Assembly: GCA_022559845.1 (NCBI GenBank) | Contig: CM040118.1 | Coordinates: forward strand, 447,328,053 to 447,392,052 | DNA length: 64,000 bases | Reading direction: 5' to 3' | DNA from: Amorphophallus konjac | Lineage: Eukaryota > Streptophyta > Magnoliopsida > Alismatales > Araceae | Part shown: positions 32,446 through 41,634 of the stretch, piece by piece | Layout: the number at the start of each line of letters is the position of its first letter | How positions within the stretch are numbered: position 1 is the stretch's first letter | Made by a program: the position numbers and the translations under genes | The notes under the pieces: model-generated | The model's database searches: none | Told to the model about the DNA's origin: nothing | The model's input: only the letters and a program-made list of their open reading frames with translations

Positions 32446-35400
32446 ATGACGGGCGGTGCACTCAAACGGCAAAGGGTCATCGCCCCTGAGGTGGTGGATC
32501 TTGGCGACGATGGACACGTCGAGGAGGAAGGTCCTCCCGTGGCGGCCGAAGACGCTCTGATGGTGGAGCACGGTAGAGGAGAAGAAACCGCCAACGAAGG
32601 GGAAGACGACGACGGGAGTGAGAAAGAAGAAGAAGAAGATGAAGACGATGGCGAGGATGAAGAAGAGGACGAGGAAGATGACAACGGTGAAGAAGAAGAA
32701 GAAGAAGAAGGAGGTGAAGAAGAACCACCGGCGGTGGTGGCGGCGTCGTCCCCTCGGCCTTGCCACATCCGTCAACCCTGGCCACCACGGCAGCCACGAC
32801 AACCCCTCCGTGGAGGGTTGCTAGCACCAGAACGGAGCAAGGTTGGTGCCCTAACCCTCCATTTCATTTAATTTTGATTTTATTTTATTTCAATTTTCCA
32901 TAGCCCTCGGTGAAGGGAGAAATGTTGAACCAGTGACACAGTAAAATGACGCCCCAGTGGGTGCCGTCAATTTAAATAACGACCCACCCTGGGTCGTCAA
33001 TTTAAATTGTTTTTAATTTTTCAAAAATGATAATTCATGAAATCACACCCTGCATCATGTCGTCATTTTTAAAATATCATGTTTATTTATCATTTGCCGT
33101 TATCTTCCATGCTATTTCTTTTATTTTTTTGTTACATGCCTCTGTTTTATTTCTGTTTCGCGCTCTGCTTATTTAAAACACCACAAAAAACAACGCCCCT
33201 ACCGGAGCATTAATTCATTAAACAACGGCCACTGGGATGGTTGTCAATTCGAAATTATCACAATTATCATTTTGGAATTGAAAATTAACTTCAAAACAGT
33301 GCCCCCCACAGGGGCGTCATTTAAACAAACAACGACCCAGGGTTGGTCGTCAATTCAAAATTACGCATAAAATCACCAGAAACACCTTCTGAAATAGCAC
33401 CCCCCACAGGGGCGTCAATTACATAAGTCACGACCTAGGATAGGTCGTCAAAACAGAGAACAAATTGTAACAGCAAATGAATATCCACATAAGAAACTTA
33501 CATAAAACTCAAGTGAAAATGTTCTTTTGTTGTTTGCAGGGATTGATGAAGACTCGGATTTCTTGGGTCCAGGTTCGAGCAGCTTACTACAGGCTCCCAA
33601 ATTTTCAGAGGGATAGGGTAGATGCCATGGGGTTCGGACCCTTCCTTAGCATAGAGCCTATGAGACCTGACCTACCCCTGATCCAGGTCCTTAGGGAGAG
33701 ATGGGCTAGGACTAGCCGGGCATTCCTGATGCCGTGGGGTCATATGGTTCCCAGTCTAGAGGATGTTGCTAGGATCACCGGGCTGAGGGTAGATGGCGAG
33801 GCTGTGAGTGGGATCACCCTACCCGAGTATAGTGAGTTGACATAGAGACTATTAGGGTTAAAGACAGTCTACGAGACGCCTAGCGAGTGTAGGACCATCT
33901 ACCGCACCGACCTTACCACTGCTATGGGGTTGGGTGATTCTAGACAGAAGTCGAGGGAGTCTCTAGAGCAGTTTTCGTAGAGGTTGATTGGGGGAGCTAG
34001 GGCCGTCTATTGCCAGGACCCGGCTGAGAGAGAGAGAGCAGATCGGGATTTGAGGAGGTTCCTATTCCTGATGCTCGGGAGGCTATTGCTCGAGACGAAG
34101 GGCGACATCATCAACTGCCGATATCTAGGGATCCTCGAAGACTTGGAGAGCGTCGGCAGATACGCCTGGGGAGCCGCTCTCCTGGCACACTTGATGGCCG
34201 ACTTGTCCACAGGGACAGGTCGAGAGACGACTGTCAGTGGCTTCTCACCTTTCCTTCAGGTAAGTATTTTCTTCTCTTTTTCTTCTTTTTCTTCTTTTTC
34301 TTTTTTTTCTTTAATGCATGTGAATGCTTTACTAATGCAATGCATTGATGCAGATATGGAGCCACCTATACATGCCAATGGGGCGTGTCGACCCTCGACC
34401 TGCAGATGAGGGATCCTTCCCACTGGCGCGACGCTGGCTACCTGTTGTGACAGGAGCGCCGCTCGCCTATGAGCTGCGAGTTCTACAGAGGGAGTTCCGC
34501 GACTACCCCACCTCACTGGTATGCATGCTAAATATGATGCAATTTTTTTTCAGCTTTATGAAATATGTATGAAATGATGTGGGATATGATGATATGCATG
34601 TTTGTGAATGCAGGTGGTATGGAGACCCTATGAGGGGATGACCGATGAGGTCCAGCCCTGGGTCGTAGCGGGCCGACCTCGCTTCGGGCATGAGCTTTGG
34701 GTTCATTGCCTGAACGAGATTGAGCCGCTACGGCTTAGGCTGGTCATGAGGACCCTCGGCCTACACCAAGAGTGGGTCGAGGTAGGAGAGCCCAGTAGGA
34801 TAGGCAAGAAGACACGCGGTCGCACGAAGGCGACCGACTGGAGAGTCCGGTACCCTGACCAGTATCCTAACTGGCAGCGTGGCGGGACACGAGTCACTTC
34901 CCAGGCAGCCGACAGCTCCGAGTACCTCCGACGCTACTGGGGGTTTACGCTGGTCGACCCCAGATGAGGGTCTTAGGGGTATGAATGCACTTTCTTTTTA
35001 ATTAATTACAAATGTTATATGTCTATTATGCAACTGACATGTGTGATGAATGCAGGATGCGCGGGACATAGCGGGGATGGACATGCAAGCCCATCTCCAC
35101 AGCCTAGAGGCCCAGCTGGCAACCACACGGGCATACCTACAGACGATGGTGAGTGTTTAAATTATCTATATGCAATTGATTTCTGAATTATTAATGATTA
35201 GCCACTGACAATCTCAATGAATGCAGCGTGCCCAGTAGGGAGCAGCGGTGAGAGAGATGGAGGAGCCTCCAGCTCGAGAGGGCTTAGTGCGGAGACGACT
35301 GCACTAGTAGAGCAGCTTGCTAGAGCGGTGGCACGGGCCGAAGCAGCAGAGTGCGACCTCGCCACACGGGTAAGCTTAACCTCAAACTCAAAAAAGCCTT

Positions 35401-36124
35401 TGATTATATGTTATTATGTGCTCATGAAAATTTATGTTTTACAGACTGAGGAGCTCCGAGCCTCGCTTACCTGCATCGACGTAGGACAGCATGCGATGGC
35501 TACCCAGGTAAATTAACAATGATTTTATTTCAGTTGCTTATTTCATGAATTATTGAATTAAATGTGAAACTGATGATTTGTTTAATTGGTTGCAGACCTC
35601 AGAGTTACAGGCGGTGCTTACCCAGGCTGCACTAGCTGGGACGGAGCTGGCCATCCGCGAGCAGCGAGTCACAGAGCTCGAGAGGGCCTTGAGGTAGCTT
35701 GAGGCGGCGAGAGGAGCTACCTCAGGACGTGGCAGAGCTGAGAGTCACCCTCGAGATGGAGCGCAGGGAGCGTGCCTGAGAGCGAGAGGAGCGCCTGGCG
35801 GAGCAGACCCGTGACCGAGAGCAGGAGGCAGCACGCGAGCGGGAGCTCACAGACCTGAGGACCCAGCTAGCCGTCACTCAGGAGCGGCTACGGGTGATAG
35901 AGGAGCGCCTCCAGCGAGGCCGAGAGCGGGCGCGTGCTGCGGGGTACGCGTTTACAAGTTCTACTTTTATGGCAGGTTCCTCTCTTCGGCAGAGGAGCGA
36001 GGCTGAGGAGCAGGCTCGAGCTCCAGCTACTTCTCGGGGGTCCATGCCCCCTCCACGAGCGCCTCGTTGGGATGACGATGGTGAGGTAGAGAGTAGGAGA
36101 GAGGAGGGTGGAGGCGAGAGCTGA
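32446..36124 (+). pseudogene. Opposite-strand plant mobile domain (PMD) gene of Tat-A, intron-containing
   Basis: Proposed exons: 32446-32841, 33540-34259, 34354-34518, 34614 to about 34978, 35056-35148, 35227-35369, 35445-35507, 35596-36124, all with GT-AG borders. Exon 1 encodes an acidic low-complexity tail (runs of Glu and Asp). Exon 2 holds the PMD core: RWARTSRAFLMPWGHM, LEDVARITGLRVDGEAV, and ESVGRYAWGAALLAHL. The last exons encode an Arg/Glu-rich likely coiled coil. TAG stops at 33843-33845 and 33978-33980 in exon 2, a stop at 34965-34967 and a frameshift in exon 6 make it a pseudogene. Exon layout matches the Tat-B gene, including a 93-nt fifth exon. Arabidopsis PMD proteins such as MAIN and MAIL1 act in transposon silencing. 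Confidence 0.85.
32940..33450. repeat. Hairpin array in intron 1 of the Tat-A PMD gene
   Basis: Units separated by AT-rich sequence. Perfect cases: ACGACCCA/TGGGTCGT (32979-32997) and ACGACCTA/TAGGTCGT (33430-33448), both 8-bp stems with 3-nt loops. Others carry GACGCCCC/GGGGCGTC-type arms, each usually followed by AATT. Confidence 0.85.
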
Positions 36125-36176
36125 GAGAGACTTACTTGTACCCCTCCACCCTCACACTTGTACTCAGATATTCATC

Positions 36177-36180
<4 letters not shown>

Positions 36181-36213
<33 letters not shown>
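36181..36213. repeat. (TA)n microsatellite
   Basis: About 16 TA units just after the PMD gene. Confidence 0.95.
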
Positions 36214-36218
<5 letters not shown>

Positions 36219-37731
36219 TAAAATTTTTGTTACCTGAGTTACTTTAAGCGCTTGTGGACCTGTATACTTGCCTTTGCTTTTGCTTTCTTTTGTTGCTTTT
36301 CATTCTTGCTCTGTGCCTGTAGTTCACACTTAAACAAACAGATTAATCCATCTGTTCGGCTTAGCCCCTTGCTCAATAAGCAAGGGGTTGTCTCTTCTTT
36401 GACCTTGTCGGCAGGTCAAGGGGCCAAGCTTCTAATTAATGAAGGCAGATAATGAAATATTTAAGGAAATGCAACATACAAGCAAGCAGATGCCAACTTA
36501 AAATAAAAGATGCCCACACAAAATGCAATCAAACATATGAAATGGAACGCAGCAAGCTTATTTTTACTCTCTTTTTTATTTTTCTCTTTCTTCTTGTTTT
36601 ATGTTTTATTTAAAAAATGACGCCCTCGCAAACGGGAGCTGATTGTGAAATTGACGCCTACGTGGGGGGCGTTTATTTAGAAAATCATTTTTTTATTTTT
36701 ATTAAAATGATGACATCTACAAAGCCGTGAATTTATTAACTGACGCCCCTTTCAAGGGCGTGAATTAAAAGACCATTTTTTTATTTTTTTTATTTTTTAT
36801 TTTTGAAAATGACGACCTTGATAAAGTCGTGGATTATGGAAATGACACCTGTCCAGGGGGCGTTAATTAAGAAAAATAGTTTTGTTCTTCGACGAGACTG
36901 AGCATAGTACAAGAGTCTTAGACCTTACACAATCACTATCTTAAATTCATTAATCTTTCTTAAAAGATTTAACATCGGGTCAACGTGCTTAAAGATTTAT
37001 ACTTTTACTCATATTTTCTCGCGGCCCATCCTTCTTAGTCGGTCTTGGCCATTCTTTGAACTTGTAACCCACCATGGAGGGAGAAGGGAAGAATAACTTG
37101 AGAAAGCTCACGAGAGATTTCCGAGATTCGGGAAACTTTCCTTCCCTTGCCCTAATGCCTGTTGGGGTTCGGTCTTGGGCTTAGGGAAATTTTGTTGCTC
37201 TTTTGCCCTTATTCATGCACGTGTACGACCATGGTTTTCCCTGCGGGGACTTTGCCCTCTTGACATATTTTTCTTTTGTTGTGTAACTTTCTTTTTCTCT
37301 TTTCTTTCAAATAGATAAAGACCTAATTATACTTGGGCTTTAAACTTTTTGTTCCCTTTTGGGCCCTGACTTCCACCTACTAGGGCGGCGGGCAGGTTTG
37401 GTTAGTATTCCTTGATTCGTACTCTCTCTCGTGAGTCGAAGAGAAGAGAATTGGTAAGGTTCTTACACTCTTAGTTTGGGTCCGACTTTCCTCGAATTTC
37501 AGGCCGCGGAGTTTAAGAGTAGAGCGTGTAGTGTGTGCGGGAATTGACCCCAAAGTTAAATCATCAAGACTGAAGAATGAATTAAGGATTTTGATTTTTC
37601 GGGCTCCCGGCCTATGTACTATACCAGCCTGCAATTTTTCACATTTTTTTTCTTCTTTTCTGATTTTTCTTTTTCTTTTCTTTTCTTCTTGTTTTTCTTG
37701 TTTTTCTTTTTATTATTTTTTTTGCTTTGAC
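36214..37731. other. Tat-A spacer between plus-strand genes and pol
   Basis: No gene. A perfect hairpin CCCCTTGCT/AGCAAGGGG lies at 36365-36387, followed by GTCAAGGGG near 36416; a related block is in Tat-B at 53669-53730. Hairpin units of the GACGCCC/GGGCGT kind are at 36618-36870, for example ACGCCC/GGGCGT at 36743-36761. The two converging transcription units would end here. Confidence 0.65.
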
Positions 37732-39588
37732 TTAGGGGTAGTATTTCTTCAAGTAAAGACCATTCCAAGGGTGAGCCAATTCCTCACCTTCAGCATTCAT
37801 TAATTTGTAAGCGTTGCCAAAATAAACATCTTTTATAACAAAGGGCCCTTCCCAGTTAGGTTGAAGCTTTGAACGAGGCCCACCTGGTTTTACAAAGATT
37901 CGTTTAATTACCATTTCACCGATCTTAAATTTTCTCTCAATTACTTTCTTCTGGTAAAAACGTGAAAGCCTATTTTGATAAATACGCGCATGCTCGGCGG
38001 TGGCCAAACGCTTCTCATCTAGGAGTTCCAACTGAGTAAGGAGAGATTCACGACGCTCATCAATGGGGAGCTCCTTGTCCAATTGCACTCGTCGAGAAGA
38101 GATAAGAATCTCATAAGGGACTACCGCCTCCATTCCATAAGTAAGGGCGAAAGGGGTTTGCCCAGTAGGAGTCCGAATAGAAGTGCGGTAAGCCCAAAGA
38201 GCTTCAATCAATTTTTCTGGCCAATCCGTAAATTTATTAGCCTCACACATTTTCTTGATAATCTTGATCAACATTTTATTAGTTGCCTCTGCTCGGCCAT
38301 TGCCCTGTGGATAATAAGGAGATGAATGATGCAATGTAATGTTATACCTGTTGCAGAGGTCCTGAAGCTCCTGAGAGATAAATTGCGGCCCATTATCGGT
38401 GACGATGGTACTTGGGATGTCGAACCTTGCGATGATGTTCTTCATTATAAATTTGCATACGGTTGACGTTTTTATCTCCACGTAAGCTTCCGCTTCCGCC
38501 CACTTGGTGAAGTACTTCGTGGCCGTGAGTATAAATGATTTCGATTTTGTGAGGAGGTTCGAATCACCAAGAGGTCCAATGATATCGAAAGCCCACATGG
38601 AGAAAGGCCATGGGGAGGACATAGGATGAAGTGAAGAAGCAGGAGAATAAATTTTGTCGGCATGCAGTTGACACTTGACACACCTTCGAACATAGATGGA
38701 GCAATCTTTTTCTAGAGTGGGCCAATAGAAGCCTAGCCTAAGGATCTTCTTAGCAAGCATCTGGCTGTTCACATGACCACCACACACTCCTGAATGTGCC
38801 TCTTCCATGAATTTCCAAGATTCATCATCATCTAGGCACCTTAATAAAACTCCGATGAGACCTCTTCTATAGAGCACACCTCCAACTAAAGTGTATCGCT
38901 GAGTAACTCTTCGAATGGCTTTCTTTTCTTCAGCCGTGGCCTCCTCAGGATAGGATTGATCCTGGCAATACTTAGCAATCTCGTAATACCACGGCTTCTC
39001 TTCATTATCCAATTCTTCCTCTAAATCCATTAACATGATCTCCTTATTCTCAATGATTCCACCTTGCTTAACCTTCATAAGCACCTCCTCCTTAATACTA
39101 AGGAAAGCTTGATCCTTAATAGCAGGAGTGAGACATCTGTGAACAATAATCGAATGGAAATCCCTTTCGGAAAGGAAAACTAAGGAAGAAGCAAGAGAAG
39201 CAAGAGCATCAGCTAGAATATTCTGATCACGAGGAACATGGACGAAGATTAATTTGGTGAAAAGCTTGGCATGAGCAGAAGTGAATTCCTGATAGGGTTT
39301 GAGTTTAGGATTGAGCGTGCAACACTTGGTGAGCACCTGGCGAAGAATAAGCTGACTATCACCTACAATCCACAATCGGGTAACACCAAATTGGTGAGCA
39401 GCCTCCAGTCCGGCCAAAAGAGCCTCATACTCATCTATATTATTTGTAACTGGAAATGTAAGCTGAGAGGTGAGTGGAATAGTGATACCCTCCGGTGATA
39501 GAAGAATAATGCCAATCCTTTTCCCTTTCGAATTCAAATCTCCATCAAAATGTAACGTCCACATCGAATCGGGCTGATTGACGGACAT
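37732..39588 (-). CDS. Tat-A second RNase H and integrase
   Basis: 618 open codons. Residues about 1-150 are an RNase H of the plant/archaeal type with Asp (LHFDGDLN), Glu (DEYEALLAGL), Asp (VGDSQLIL) and Asp (ILADALASLAS), additional to the gypsy RNase H encoded upstream. Integrase follows: HHCC (EEAHSGVCGGHVN...CVKCQ), D (AFDIIGPL), D (VTDNGPQF), E (GRAEATNK), and a C-terminal domain ending PWNGLYLKKYYP with no chromodomain. All catalytic residues are present. An indel of several bases just upstream separates it from the RT frame. Confidence 0.92.
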   Translation of the reverse strand: MSVNQPDSMWTLHFDGDLNSKGKRIGIILLSPEGITIPLTSQLTFPVTNNIDEYEALLAGLEAAHQFGVTRLWIVGDSQLILRQVLTKCCTLNPKLKPYQEFTSAHAKLFTKLIFVHVPRDQNILADALASLASSLVFLSERDFHSIIVHRCLTPAIKDQAFLSIKEEVLMKVKQGGIIENKEIMLMDLEEELDNEEKPWYYEIAKYCQDQSYPEEATAEEKKAIRRVTQRYTLVGGVLYRRGLIGVLLRCLDDDESWKFMEEAHSGVCGGHVNSQMLAKKILRLGFYWPTLEKDCSIYVRRCVKCQLHADKIYSPASSLHPMSSPWPFSMWAFDIIGPLGDSNLLTKSKSFILTATKYFTKWAEAEAYVEIKTSTVCKFIMKNIIARFDIPSTIVTDNGPQFISQELQDLCNRYNITLHHSSPYYPQGNGRAEATNKMLIKIIKKMCEANKFTDWPEKLIEALWAYRTSIRTPTGQTPFALTYGMEAVVPYEILISSRRVQLDKELPIDERRESLLTQLELLDEKRLATAEHARIYQNRLSRFYQKKVIERKFKIGEMVIKRIFVKPGGPRSKLQPNWEGPFVIKDVYFGNAYKLMNAEGEELAHPWNGLYLKKYYP

Positions 39589-39628
39589 TAGTTCCTCATC
39601 TGAAAACTCTGAGCGAACAGGGTCAAAT

Positions 39629-40906
39629 CTAGGGAGAGGGTGATGAGCAAGTTATGGCATAGCCTTTAATCACCTTTTGCTGAATGTAGATAATATCGAA
39701 TTGAGAAAGGAAGCTTTGCCATCGTGCTAATCGGTCGGTGAGAACGGATTTTTCAAGAAGGAACTTGATTGGATTCATACGAGCAACGAGGTGAACCTCG
39801 TGAGCTAAGAAATGATGTTTGAGTTTCTGAACTACCCAGACTAAAGCTGCACAGATCTTCTCTATGGCCGAGTACCTCTGCTCACAGGGGTTGAGAAGCT
39901 TGGACAAGTAGTAGGCTACCCTCTCCTTTCCTTCTTCATCCACTTGGGCTAGGACAACACCTACAGAGTCATCCAGGACAGAAATGTAGAGAACAAGCGG
40001 TTTGCCTGGAATTGGCGGCCTCAGGACAGAAGGATTTTAGAGATAATCCTTTAGTCCGTCAAAGGCTGCCTGACACTTGTCATCCCAATTACACTTGACT
40101 CCCTGCTTAGTAAGCTCGTAAAATGGCCTACATCTTTGTGAGTGTTGGGAGACAAATCGGCGTATAAATTGCAACCTCCCGATCAATCCTCGGACTTCTT
40201 TTAAATTCCTGGGAGGAGGTATTTCTCTTATGGCCTTCACCTTGTTGGGATCAATCTCGATACCCCTCTTACTTACGATGAATCCAAGCAACTTCCCTGA
40301 TGAAACACCAAATACGCACTTCTTGGGGTTCATTTTCAATTGATACTCCCGCGCTCTTTGCAAGACTTTGGCCAGAACCCCGGGATGCTCAATCCTTGTT
40401 CTTGATTTCACTACCAGGTCGTCAACGTACACCTCTATATAAATGTGGATCATATCATGAAAAATTGCCATCATAGCCCTTTGATAGGTGGCTCCAGCAT
40501 TCTTAAGTCCAAAGGGCATAACCACATAGCAATAAGTTCCCCATGGTGTAGTGAACGATGTCTTTTCTTGATCTTCCTCAGCCAAGAGAATCTGATTGTA
40601 ACCTGAAAAGCCATCCATAAAGGAGAGAGTCTCATATCCTACCGTATTGTCAATCAAGACATCAATATGAGGGAGGGGGAAGTCATCTTTAGGACACGCG
40701 CGGTTGAGGTCTCGGAAGTCTATACAAATCCGAACCTTTCCATCTTTCTTCATGACTGGGACGATGTTCGCCACCCAATTTGGATAGAGGACTGACTCTA
40801 ACGAATCTAGCCTTATGGAGCTTATCGACCTCTTCTTTCATTTTAATGCCATATTAGGGTGGAAACGTCTCAACCGCTGTTTACCGGAATGGACCCTGGC
40901 TTAAGT
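39629..40906 (-). pseudogene. Tat-A reverse transcriptase and first RNase H
   Basis: RT frame with ANIVPVMKKDGKVRICIDFR, SFMDGFSGYNQI, MPFGLKNAGATYQRAM and active site EVYVDDLVVKSR. A TAA at 40037-40039 splits it from the gypsy RNase H (YISVLDDSVGVVLAQ, YSAIEKICAALVW). The frame is also shifted relative to the upstream linker (between 40935 and 40774). Otherwise well kept. Confidence 0.88.
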
Positions 40907-40934
40907 GTAAGTCGATGTTCAACGAGCGCAGGGT

Positions 40935-41634
40935 CTAGTCCAGGCATATCTTCATAACTCCACGCGAACGTGTCCTTGTATTCTTGAAGAACCTGAATAA
41001 GTGCAAGTTCTTACTAATGAGGACAATCCTAGTACCCAGATTTATTTCTTTGGTAGGCTCTTCTACTGAGGCTGATGGTTCATCAAATCTTCTCATGCCA
41101 CTGGTAAAAGCATTAGCCTCGTCCTCATATTCTTCGTAATCTTCATCCCCCTCTTCAATAGGGTCTTCATCATTCATGATCTCATAAACACCAAAACCCT
41201 CATTAAGAACACAAATATCTTCATATTCTATTTCTGGCAGGATAATCAGATTCTCCAAAAATTCGGGAAGAGCTAAGTATGCCCGGCACCTTCTAGCTAA
41301 ATCTAACAAGAATCTACGGGGAATCTGCTTACCCTTGGATTTCTTATGCGAAGCTACCCCATGAGTCTTATTAGAAGGAGAGGGAGAGGAACAAGATGAC
41401 AAGCTAGACGAACTACCCTGACCTAAATGAGATGGAGGAGAGAAAGACGAAGATGCAATGGATACATGAGAGGATACAGGGAGAGCCTCCTCGTCGGAGG
41501 AGAAAAGAAGGTCCACTAATGAACCTTGAAAGAGCGGCCCTTGGATCGGGGCGCGCTCCGAAGCAAGATAGGAGGTTTCTTCAAAAGAGATGGAAGATTG
41601 GAGAGTTTGAATTTTGGCATTTTTTTTTTGTTTT
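40935..41634 (-). CDS. Tat-A start of pol frame (linker between protease/G-patch and RT)
   Basis: This frame is open from just after a TGA at 41634-41636 and runs through the A10 stretch. It has Ser-rich and acidic stretches (DEDPIEEGDEDYEEYEDE) and the motif VEEPTKEINLGT shared with Tat-B before RT. It is in the -1 frame to the gag-protease ORF. A frameshift near 41000 ends it early. Confidence 0.75.

Noticed and set aside
32326..32827. Minus-strand ORFs rich in Ser, Phe or Leu opposite 32446-32841
   Set aside because: Shadows of the acidic GAA/GAG/GAT low-complexity exon 1 of the PMD gene.
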